DNA of 64,000 nt from Magicicada septendecula (Eukaryota > Arthropoda > Insecta > Hemiptera > Cicadidae). The notes beneath the pieces were generated by a model, which had not been told where the DNA came from, ran no database searches, and saw only the letters and a list, made by a program, of their open reading frames with translations. Location of the stretch: the NCBI GenBank assembly GCA_034769895.1, contig CM068373.1, positions 285,295,379-285,359,378 of the forward strand, read 5' to 3'. The position numbers and the translations under genes are program-made. This document shows, piece by piece, positions 10,566-20,299 of the stretch (position 1 is its first letter; every line of letters begins with the position of its first letter).

Positions 10566-12012
10566 TTGTTTATTGTTTATGAACATTATATTATGTGAAT
10601 AGTGTGGTTTTGAAATGGATTGTCTTATGAAATGATTTGTGGTTAATGATAACAAATAATAAGTTGGACTGTATATTCTTTTATGTGTTGATGTCATTAT
10701 GTTAAATGTATTTGTGTATTACATTATGATGTACTATGTGTTATGTAATAAAAATTGATAATATTAATTATCAATTAAATTAAATTTTCAATTAATTAGT
10801 ATAAATTAATAATAATTATAAAATTTTACAGACTAAATAAGCGATGAAAGTAATTGTGAGATTTTAAAGGGATTGAATCAAATAAGTGAAAATTAATTAC
10901 TTAATTAAGGTTGTTCAAAAGAAAGTTTGATAATGAAGCTAAATGATTCTATGAAATTAAGATTCTATAATGATTAGTAGATGATTAAACAGATAATATG
11001 TTCAAATTGAGGTATATTATTATAAGGGGAGAAGTGATGAATTTTCTAGTGTTATATCAAGGTGAAATGTTGTAAAAGGGGTTTGGGTGATAATGAAATA
11101 AGGCAGGTGAGTTAAGCAGAGTTAATTTTAATGGGAGTTAGAGAGAATAGGAATTTTGAAATACCAGTAACACACAAAGAGAGTATTAGATATTTTAGGG
11201 ACACAGTGGTTAGCGATTATATGTAGAGGTGAGTAATGTGAATGGTAATTATATATTTGTTTATGGTGATATTTTGTAGTAAGGATCCGGTGTAGGAGTC
11301 CGCAACGAAAGGTGTTGGGACAGGAAGGGACCGTTGTGTGCCGGAAAGGGTTGCCTTAGGTAGAATCCAGGAACCAACATAAGGGAATGAGCATAGGTAG
11401 GGAACATACATCCTTGTACAAAAATGAGCGGTGCCAGAGGTTTTAAATGGGATTTGTGAAGGGGGTTATTATAGAGATATTGGTGTCATATTATGTTAAT
11501 GGTTAGAAGCGGTTGTTAGTAGAAAAAGGGGGTAGTAAGGTTAGAGTGACAAATGCCAAAATAAGATAGAGAAAATAGTGAATAATAGAGAGTCACCCAA
11601 ACTAGATAAGGATAAAAGGGTTAGAAAAGGAAAATTCATGGTCGGAAGGTAATGTAATTGGAAAGGTTAATATTAAATTTGAAATTGTGAAGAATTAAAT
11701 GATAATAAATGATAAATAATTGATGGCTAATTAATAAAAGTTTAATTGAAATTAAAATGTAATGTTTATAATTTTTATACGCAAATTTAAAGCTGTAGGG
11801 TGTGTAAATTTTGATCAAAGTTAAATGTGAGTTGTTTGTTGAATGTAATAATCACAATGTTAATTATGAGTGTATTATTATGTATTATGTTTATTATGTA
11901 TTAGTGTAGGAATTTAAACATGAATTGTATGTATGTATCACATGTTTTATAAGCGATTCCCTACATTTCAGGCGATCTCGGCCTTACCAACCCAGATCGT
12001 GGTTTTGGATGA
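10566..12012 (+). other. Non-coding interior of element A
   Basis: No credible frame. A block at about 11270-11470 (around GTAGTAAGGATCCGG, GTTGGGACAGGAAGG and TAGGGAACATA) recurs in element C (about 29940-30140) and E (about 57860-58020), both on the minus strand. It is conserved while surrounding AT-rich sequence is not. Confidence 0.55.
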
Positions 12013-12058
12013 CAACTAGCTGTGGGCAGCAATTGTAAAAACTGACCACAGTTGGTTG
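12013..12058 (+). ncRNA. Conserved hairpin 2 in element A
   Basis: CAACTAGCTGTGG (12013-12025) pairs with CCACAGTTGGTTG (12046-12058) over 13 bp with two G-U wobbles and a 20-nt loop. Element E has a 12-bp stem in the matching place, with an A-U pair where A has G-C. Confidence 0.5.
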
Positions 12059-12289
12059 CCTTTGAAATTGGTCAAACCTAGAAATTTAATGGGGTTTAAT
12101 AAGGGAATCTAAGATTATTTTGAACACCGGCTATTTTCACCCAGATAGGGGTGGTAGACCTTAGGGGCATATAATAAGCTAATAAGTAGGGGTACTTACC
12201 CTGAAGATTTTGTAACGCTGAAGCAAGGATGGGAGTGAGAGAAAAGAAAAAAGTGCTTACTCCTTCCGCCTCAGTCCTTGTGGAGGCAA

Positions 12290-12307
12290 CTGAACGCAAC
12301 AGTTCAG
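12290..12307 (+). ncRNA. Conserved hairpin 3 in element A
   Basis: CTGAAC-gcaaca-GTTCAG, followed by a run of G. Element E reads CTGGAC-gccaca-GTCCAG in the same context, after CCTCAGTCCTTGTGGA and before GTGTGTGTGG. One base pair is compensated. Confidence 0.5.
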
Positions 12308-13028
12308 GGGGGGAAATAGTGTGTGTGGAGGAGTAAAGGGGATAAGTATTATTAACAGCGCCGGATCACTTACTGTTAATAATAATAATAATAGTAATTT
12401 TTTTTTCTTCTTCTATGAAAGAGAAAATGTTGAAGAATTGTAGAAACGGAGAGATATAGATGAATTGTATTTGAGTAAATTTTGATAGTGTGTTTAAATA
12501 TTGTGGAAGGTATTTGTAATATTGTAATGGGAAATGTCTATTTTAATTCTGATAGGAATCAGGGCAATAATTTTGATTTTTGGGAAAAGAGTTAACAAGA
12601 GAAGGGTATACAGAATGATTTTGAGGAAGTTTATAAATGTATCATGTTAGTTTAAGGATTCATATATACATGTGTTAAGAATAAAGAAAAACCAGTGCTT
12701 CTTAACACAAACCAGCGCACAACTAAGGGGAAACAGATCAGGTAGGGATATGGTATTATCCAAGGCCACTATTTGATATTTTTAATTCGATGTTTCAGCA
12801 TTTGGTGATGTTGTGACGGCGGTCCTGAGCTGGCCTGCACGTCAGATCAGGAGCGTAAAGCGCCTGATTGGCCTTATGGTGTTGGGATCTCGAAGGAGAA
12901 GTCCAGTAAGGTCACGCAGGTACTGTTACCATCATCGGACCAAGGGTGTTATTATAATTTTTTTTATAAACAGTAAAGGGGTTGTGGCGACATATCCTAG
13001 CTGATCCCTTTAGAAAGTATGAGAGTGT

Positions 13029-13068
13029 CAATGAGAGTTTTTATGCTTCGGCCTAAAACCTCTCATTG
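13029..13068 (+). ncRNA. Conserved UUCG hairpin before the polypurine tract, element A
   Basis: Arm CAATGAGAGTTTTTATGC (13029-13046), loop TTCG, arm GCCTAAAACCTCTCATTG (13051-13068): 16 of 18 pairs. The closing C(UUCG)G is the extra-stable tetraloop. Immediately followed by the polypurine tract GAGGGGGTTT (13068-13077). Confidence 0.75.
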
Positions 13069-13077
13069 AGGGGGTTT
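13069..13077 (+). other. Polypurine tract of element A
   Basis: AGGGGGTTT directly abuts the TG of the 3' LTR. Element C has the same tract. Confidence 0.6.
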
Positions 13078-14132
13078 TGTAACGGTACAAACTATTGGGG
13101 TTTATTTTTTCTTAAATTGTAAAATGTAATGGCCACTCCAGCTGAATAACATTTGAATCATAAACGCTGGACAGTTTTTTAACACCTTACAGTCAGTGGG
13201 GTAACAAGCCAAGCCGTACATAGGTGTTGTTGTTGTTGCACAAAAGCCATTAACGAGTCTGGGAATGTGAACGTTAGCAGCGAGGGGAGCGTATTCACGC
13301 ATGGGTGTGCCACAGTGAACAGCTTGAAAAACACGCACAAAACATTCTTTCTCGCCCAGTGTGCAGAAAACAAAGAGCAGTCGGCTATGAACATCCAATA
13401 AATACGGACGCAATCAGTCTGCGCGTCCGCCGGCTCGGCGTAGTTTTCATCGCGCCCGCAACTCAAACAAAATGTGATTTTAAAACCGAGTGTACAATTT
13501 AAAACGGAACATGATTATCCAGTGAGTAATTAAAGTAACAGTTTAGATAAACGAAGGTGCGACTAATATGTGCGGAGTGATGGAAGGTACTACGGAACAT
13601 TGGACTCTTTCGTAAAGCCAGATCAGTAACCAGAGTGGTATATCAACTTCAAATTATGTTTTTTTTTTAAGTACACTATTTACCATTAAATGAAATTGAG
13701 ATCTCAAATGGGCATGGGGTATATGTATGACTGCGAGCGTGAATAAAAATAATAAAAATGATAAAATAAGAATCGCTGGTTTGGGTTAATTAAATTTTGA
13801 TGGTAGTTTTAAAATGTTATTTTATCTATATAAGAAAAATTAAGTTTTGTCTAAATAATTTTCATTTTGATATGCAAAAAATGGTTAAGAATTATGGGAA
13901 TTGAAAGAGGTATAAAAAACAAGAAATGATGAATAAAATTTTAATTGCTTAGTAAAATAAGAAATGACTCGTTATTCAAATAACCAGTTCTGATTTTCCC
14001 GTTCGCTAATTCAAACCCTGGTGAGTGAAAATTCAGGTTGGCAGACAACAACATGGCGTCTACAGAGCCAGAATACATAATAAATAAACAAAACCTATTT
14101 ATTAAATTATAAAAAAGGTAAGTTTGTTAACA
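13078..14132 (+). repeat. 3' LTR of element A
   Basis: 1055 bp, direct repeat of 7949-8993, ending GTTAACA before the TGCC duplication. Confidence 0.9.
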
Positions 14133-14348
14133 TGCCTCTATTTTTTGTATCACTCTTGTAGTATTGCGCTCAACTGTCAAAAATAATAGGCTTATGCTTA
14201 GTCCAGTACAGGTATACACAAATTTCAACCTCATTGAATTAGGAGAAAAGATCCTGTTTTTTGAACTGTGGTTCTACGAAGTCTGTACCAAAAGTATCCA
14301 AACTTGGGCGGGTGAAAAAAGGTTCTATATCGGATTGGTTACAATAGC

Positions 14349-16150
14349 TAATCCCCTTCAAAGTAGGTTCCTTGTGGTACCACACACTTAGTCCAGTAAT
14401 ACTTCCAGCACTGGAAGCAAGACTGAAACTTCTTTTGGGATTATGTGTAGCTGTGCCGTCACATTTTACATTATTTCCTCCCAGCTCTCAAAATGGGATC
14501 CTTCTTTAGGGTGAGCTTCATCTTCAGGAACAGCCAGAAGTCACAAGGAACTAAGTCAGGAAAGTCTGGATCAGGTGTGCTGAATGGGCTGGAGCATTGT
14601 CATGATGCAGCTCCCAGTTCCCAGCGGCCCACAGTTGGAAAAGCAACCAGCATCACCTTCACCTTGCTCCAAACTTGTACTGATTTTCTAGCCCTTGAGG
14701 GACTTGGGTGCTTCCACTGTGATGATTGGGCCTTAGGGAATGAACACACCAATGCAGCATTACTGGTAGACAACAGCTTACTGTGAGACATTACTGTACT
14801 GTACGACAGTGAGGTTATAACATTATGTATAGATTTGAATAGGAGCGAACATGTCGAAGATGCTTACTGTACTACATTACTGTGCAGCTTACTGTTAGAG
14901 TGAGGGAAGAACAAATTATTTTGTTTTCGCCTCACGGAAGACAGCAATGTAGTAAGGTGCCATGCTACCTGATTGGTTCACTCGAATCATATGACTTCCC
15001 TCACTCCTCTGGTGCCTCATTCAAAACATCTGTATATCAAAACAGTATTGAGTATTTCAATTATAAAAACACTCAACATTGTCAACTAGGTGATCAAATA
15101 CCTACTTTGGATAAAATACCTTCTTCGTTATTGTCATATTACAGTTAATCTAGTAGGTGGAAATGTTTATAAATGAAACATTTATTTCACACATTATAAT
15201 AGATATTTTTATTTTATTGTATTAAATTTGATTGGAACAGAATTTTTGGAGGCATAAAATTTTTGTACAAATTTTGTTGTACAGTCTTAAAAATAAATTA
15301 AGACTGTACAGTAAATACTGTACAGTATTTGTAAAAATGATGTATATTTTGTTTACTTTTTAAGTTTTTTTATCTTATGGTCAAGACCAGTCTTTCCACT
15401 GGCAAAACTGGATTTGTATGGTATTTTTCTTTCATTTTCCATTTTCGTTTTGATACTTTTGTAAATATATTCAAATGTATCAGACATCACTTTCATATAT
15501 GCATGAAATCTCTCTAGATCTGTTTTTAGTTGTTAAAATAGGTGGTGATATTTGCCTAAATCTTGTCTTCTCTAATTTACAGAGTTGGCGGTTTGAAAAG
15601 TTAGTTATTAGCCACCTTTTTGTACTTAAAGACATACATGTTGTCACTGTCACTATAACTTGATAACATAATGAGTTATGATTTAATGAGTATATTTCAA
15701 TCAATTAATAAAAACTATGTATACATATATACATAACAAGTGAAAAATATAAATTTTTAGAACTTATAAGAGAGAAAACGGTCACTTTTCTCATCTGCGA
15801 CAATGAAAGTAAGATTGTTTGTTAGCTGACTGTCGAGATGTCTCACAGTAAGGATAAACTCCTTAGTATGTTTGTCAGCTGTCTTGTCGCGATGTTGTAC
15901 AGTACAGTAATGTCTCACAGTAAGCTGCACTCTACCAGTAATGCTATGTCGGCATGTTCGTACCCTTAGTTTCCGGATCACACACGTATACCCACATATT
16001 GTTACCAGTGACCACAGTCTTCAGAAACTCAGGATTCCTATTGGTGCACTGCAGCATATACTCTGTCACTGGACAAAAGGCTTGTTGCATGACAAATGGC
16101 GCCAATCGTACAACTCTGTATGTAATGGCACCAATATATGTCTGTATTAT
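14349..16150 (-). pseudogene. Mariner-family transposase relic, interrupted
   Basis: Read on the minus strand from 16150 down: NPEFLKTVVTGNNMWVYVCD (about 15965-16025), where the first catalytic Asp of the family TGDETW motif has become Asn. After a 1.2-kb insertion come AQSSQWKHPSPSRARKS (about 14680-14735), LHHDNAPAHSAHL with the second Asp (about 14571-14610), PCDFWLFLKMKLTLKK with the third Asp (about 14505-14550), and the family's YFEGD C-terminus (about 14350-14370). Several frameshifts and a deletion of about 20 residues between the second and third Asp make it inactive. The N-terminal part is missing at the junction with the Penelope element. Confidence 0.8.
14756..15945. mobile_element. 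Non-autonomous element with 49-bp inverted ends inside mariner
   Basis: 14756-14804 and 15897-15945 are inverted repeats matching at 46 of 49 positions, starting AGCATTACTGGTAGA. They split the mariner frame. The 1.1-kb interior is AT-rich with no transposase. An extra copy of TGTCTCACAGTAAG lies near 15838-15851. Target duplication could not be fixed, so the superfamily is unknown. Confidence 0.6.
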
Positions 16151-16169
16151 TATATATAAATAATAATCC

Positions 16170-17372
16170 AAAACCACCTAAAATTAATAGCCTAATAAAA
16201 ATACACAAATTAAACAACCCAATATGACCATTAATCAACTTCAAAAAAGCACCTACATACAAAATAGCAAAAATAATAGCACAAAAACTAAAAAATAACC
16301 ATCTAACAAATAATTATCACAATTAATTGACAAACTAAAGGTAATAAATATAGATGAAAACACATTTTTCACATCATATGACATCACAAATATGTGCACC
16401 AACATTCCAATGAAGAAACAATAGACATAATAATAAACAAACTTAAAGAACAAAATGAAGACACACAATATATTACTGGAATAAAAAATAGCCTCCAACT
16501 AATATTAAAAAAATTACTTTGAATTCAATAGCAAAATTTATCAACAACAAGAAGGATTGGCAATGGGATCTCCATTATCTAGCATAATAGCAGAAATATT
16601 CTTACAACATATAGACACCAAAATACAAAATATTATAAATTCCTTTGATCCAAATGGCATTTGGATAAGATATGTAGATGATGGGGTTTATGTATAAAGT
16701 AACAAAAACACAAATGCAGATAACATATTAAAACAACTCAATAACATACATCCAAAAATACAATTCACAGAAGAAAAAGAACATCATAACAAAATCAACT
16801 ATTTATACATAACCATCACAAGATAAATAACCACCTACAATATGCAATATACCGAAAACCAACTTCCACTAACATCATTATACCTAATCATTCTGACCAA
16901 CCACCACAACATAAAATGGCAGCATTCTATTCACTATTTAACAGAATGTAAAAAATACCCCTAAACAGACAAAGAACGAAATATAATTTACCAAATTGCT
17001 TGTGAAAATGGATATAATAAAAAAACTGTAAACAAAATAGAAAATAAAATTAAATATAAAATAAAAACTGAACAATTACGAGTTAATCAAAATGAACAAA
17101 ACAAAAATAATAACAACAATAAAAAATGGGCCACATTCACATACATAAATAATAAAATGACAAAGCTAACAAAACTGTTTAAAAACACAGACATTAAAAT
17201 AGCATACAAAACTAACAAAAATTATCTGCAAAAACTACTACTAACTAATCTACAAAACCCAGACAACAAAGATAATACAACAACCAATGGTATATACAAA
17301 ATTGAATGCCAAGATTGCAATAAATGTTACATAGGACAAACAAAAAAAACAACTGAAAAAACGTTATTTTGA
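16170..17372 (+). pseudogene. Penelope-like reverse transcriptase plus GIY-YIG endonuclease
   Basis: In pieces across frames: a KIHK-type motif (about 16185-16210), PLINFKKAPTYKIAKIIAQK (about 16230-16290), GLAMGSPLSSIIAEIF (about 16557-16604) and the catalytic IRYVDD (16665-16682). After about 600 nt, NGIYKIECQDCNKCYIGQT (17287-17343) carries the GIY and YIG signatures of the nuclease that follows the polymerase in this class. The enzyme would nick the target and prime reverse transcription there. Frameshifts and stops abolish the protein. Confidence 0.8.
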
Positions 17373-17750
17373 ACAGATAAACGCATACAAAAAACCAGAA
17401 ATATACTAATCTAATTTGGCCACACATGCAATAAACACTGGACATGAATTCCCAAACATAACCAACATGACACTAATAAAACATGCCACACACAGGCACC
17501 ATAATGAACATTTAGGAAAATTTACAAATATACAAACATAAAACATAAAACAAACTAATACCTGAACAAATACAAATCAATACAAAACATGACACAATTT
17601 TCAAAGCACTCAACATCGAAAATACACAAAATACTAATACACACACCACAATCACACACAATAATACCACTTTAAAATATCAAAGACCAACACGAAACCA
17701 CAATAACGACCAGCCAACACACAAATACTTCACCAGACGCAAAATCACGA

Positions 17751-17794
17751 AGGCTGAGGATGGGTACAAAATGGTACCCGAAACATGTACCTAA
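17751..17794 (+). ncRNA. Hammerhead-like motif at the Penelope tail
   Basis: AGG, then CTGAGGA (17754-17760), U bulge, stem II GGGTAC/GTACCC, GAAAC (17780-17784), the palindrome ACATGT, a GTA cleavage triplet, then CCT pairing with the opening AGG. It lies downstream of the GIY-YIG segment. The minimal stem III suits dimeric hammerheads reported for this element class. Confidence 0.6.
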
Positions 17795-20085
17795 TAAGGA
17801 AAGAAACATCTTGAGGTAAATTCGATATAAAAATTAAATATATATTGTAACGCGACAAAAGAAAGGACCTCTTAAACGATGAACTCTATAATAAACTGGT
17901 GGTGAATACATTTCACACAGAATTGCTTTGACAACAAGCCGCCATCTTGACTGTTTACTTTGAACTCTGGGTAGACCCATGATGCATTGCATTGGCAAAC
18001 TGAACTGAACAAATAATTTGTTACACTTTATTAAAATTAATTTTATTTGTATTAGACAATAAGAATTAAATAATTGTAATGTGTAGTACTTCGTTGTGGA
18101 CATTTTGAACTTTAATAACAGTCTAAAGAACCCCGAACTGAGATACTATATGAAAATAATTTCGAATCAAACTGAAAGCAAGAATCGATACAGTCAATTA
18201 ATAACTTCGACCTTAGAGTCGTTTAACTGAATTAATGAAAATAAAAATGTTAATAATTATTCCTAATTAATGTTCAATGAGTTTTATTTATAGGATAAGA
18301 TAAAGTTAAAGGTTATTTGTTCGAGAAAAGAAGAGTGAAACAGTACTGGCGATTCGAACTTCATCGTAAATAAAGGATCAAGAAGCTAACCTCCAATTGG
18401 CAACTGGAAACTACAATCGAACGCGAAAGTAAATGCTGACAAGCCTAGTCCCGCTATACAAATCATTTTGTTTACTAAATTTTTTGAACCCAACAAAACA
18501 AATAATTAATTATATTTTTTAAATAAATAATTTAAATAAACAAGCTACAAATGACCAATAAATATTAAAGGAAAAAGAAACGATGTTACAGATTGACGCA
18601 ACCAATAGCTTTGGGCCGGTGTTGTGTGATTCTTGTTCGTATTTAAATTATTTTGAAGTCGTTAATTTTGTTAAAGTTTGTAAAATTGTTTTAATAATGT
18701 GTAATAAAAAAAATCTGATGACGAATTATTTGAGTTGATTCCCTCGTAGGCGCACGTGGATAGGTGTAATTCGCCGCAGATTCTAATGTTGCTGAAATAA
18801 ACACAAGTTATGTACTCACCATGTACTTACTGAATTCGAAGTTCTAGTTAGTTAACAAGACGTTAACAAGCGAATAAATGACTCAATTCGAATATATCGG
18901 AGTCAAACGGTGCCACCTGTGGAAGTACTAATGGTAATCTAACTCGTATCAGTATTGTCTATTAAATGAAAGTTGTCAACTCTTTTTCTGTTACACAATT
19001 TGAATTTATTAACATTTTTAATAAAAATTGGAATCTATTAATTGATATTTATTACTGGCTATTTGCCTCATTAGTCATTGACTTTCATACTTATTAGCTC
19101 TTAATCTCAGGGTAATTAAAATAATTTGGTTTAAAATAAATTTAAAATATAACCTTGAATTTTGGTTCATTAGGTTTACAATTCTTAGTGGTTCCTTTGA
19201 GACTGCAAGATACATAACAGAAAATGTCTGCGCTACTGTTTAACATGAGTAGCTGGAATTAATTATTATAAACAACAATTATATTAAAAGTTTTTTCAAA
19301 TCATTAACATGGAATTATATCTTTGACTATCGTCAACATTACATTTACTTCAGGCATACTGAATTGATATTTAGGAACAAAATGACATTAAAAGTTTTAT
19401 TAAAATTATTAACAAATGATTATGAATTCGACTATTGTCAACATTAAAGCAACTTCAGGCATGCTGATTTGAATTTAGAAACAAAATGACATTAAAAGTT
19501 TTTTAAAAGTAAAAGATTCCCAACAAATATTATGATTATCATTATTATTATGAGTCACGAGATGACTGTATTGAAGATTCATTAATTGAGACTGACTGTT
19601 GAATGAGTCCAGCAATCATTTAACTGAGCAGGGATGATGTTCCCCTGATCTCAGAATAAGAGTAGTTTTGAACAACGGAGTTAGGTAAGCCAATAGAGCC
19701 CATCCGAATCGATTTCAGCTACAAAGTAGGGATAGTTAGGGAAAATAAGATTTATAGGGAATAATTTATAATAAAAAATCAATAAGCCCCAGTTCATAAT
19801 ATGAGCTAATGTAATGGGGCTATTTTGAACAGTATATTTTTTTTATTTTCAAGTTATCAATTATTGGGGACTGATCGGTTTGGACACCCTTTACGGTAAC
19901 TCAGACATGTTTGTTTGGACACCCTGTATACAATCCTGTACCGGGCTGTGCCTAGCGCACAAAGATAACAGCGTTGGAATGTCAGCCTATGCGCACATGC
20001 GTGTATTTTCCGTTGGTGGATAAATAAAACTTTTTAGCGAGCCCAAAGACAGGACGAAATTACATATACTCGCTCCACAGGTGAT

Positions 20086-20245
20086 ATCACGTGACGACTC
20101 ATTAAAGCGTCACGTGATTTTTACCAACAAATCACGAACAGAGTTGCCATGGATGAAGAAGGCGTGGTTTATATAGACGCTTAAAAAAAACTACGTGGTC
20201 GTTGTCAACACCTATAGCCGGCCGGCTGTACAGTAGTGTCACGTG
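20086..20245 (+). promoter_or_regulatory. E-box inverted repeat with TATA box
   Basis: ATCACGTGACG (20086-20096) and CGTCACGTGAT (20108-20118) form a perfect 11-bp inverted repeat holding two CACGTG E-boxes. A TATATAG lies at 20170-20176 and a third CACGTG at 20240-20245. It looks like a promoter of a repeat. No transcript can be assigned. Confidence 0.35.
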
Positions 20246-20299
20246 CAAAAGCAAAATTTTAATTATAGAAATGTGAGTGCAGAACCAAAAAAGCAGTGC

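Larger units (their letters stand above)
7949..14132 (+). mobile_element. LTR retroelement A, gag-only, with both LTRs
   Basis: Two long direct repeats (7949-8993 and 13078-14132) start TGTAACGG and end GTTAACA. The 4-bp TGCC flanks both sides (7945-7948 and 14133-14136). A primer-site-like sequence follows the 5' LTR, and a G-rich polypurine tract precedes the 3' LTR. The only coding region is a broken gag-position frame (9254-10565). The remaining 2.5 kb of interior has no protease, reverse transcriptase or integrase frame. It does share conserved structured blocks with elements C and E. LTR differences (small indels and substitutions) indicate an older insertion. Insertion interrupted a LINE relic. 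Confidence 0.85.
16160..17845 (+). mobile_element. Penelope-like retroelement, decayed
   Basis: Contains reverse-transcriptase motifs, a GIY-YIG endonuclease motif and a hammerhead-like tail, the combination specific to Penelope-like elements. It abuts the mariner relic on the left and LTR material at 17846 on the right. The 5' part is missing. Confidence 0.8.

Noticed and set aside
15480-16498. Many 60-80 codon frames on both strands
   Set aside because: They overlap mariner, Penelope and the inverted-repeat element, and show no homology of their own beyond the mariner pieces reported.
19870-19922. Two GTTTGGACACCCT motifs resembling a Tc1/mariner end
   Set aside because: Direct, not inverted, and no partner end was found.
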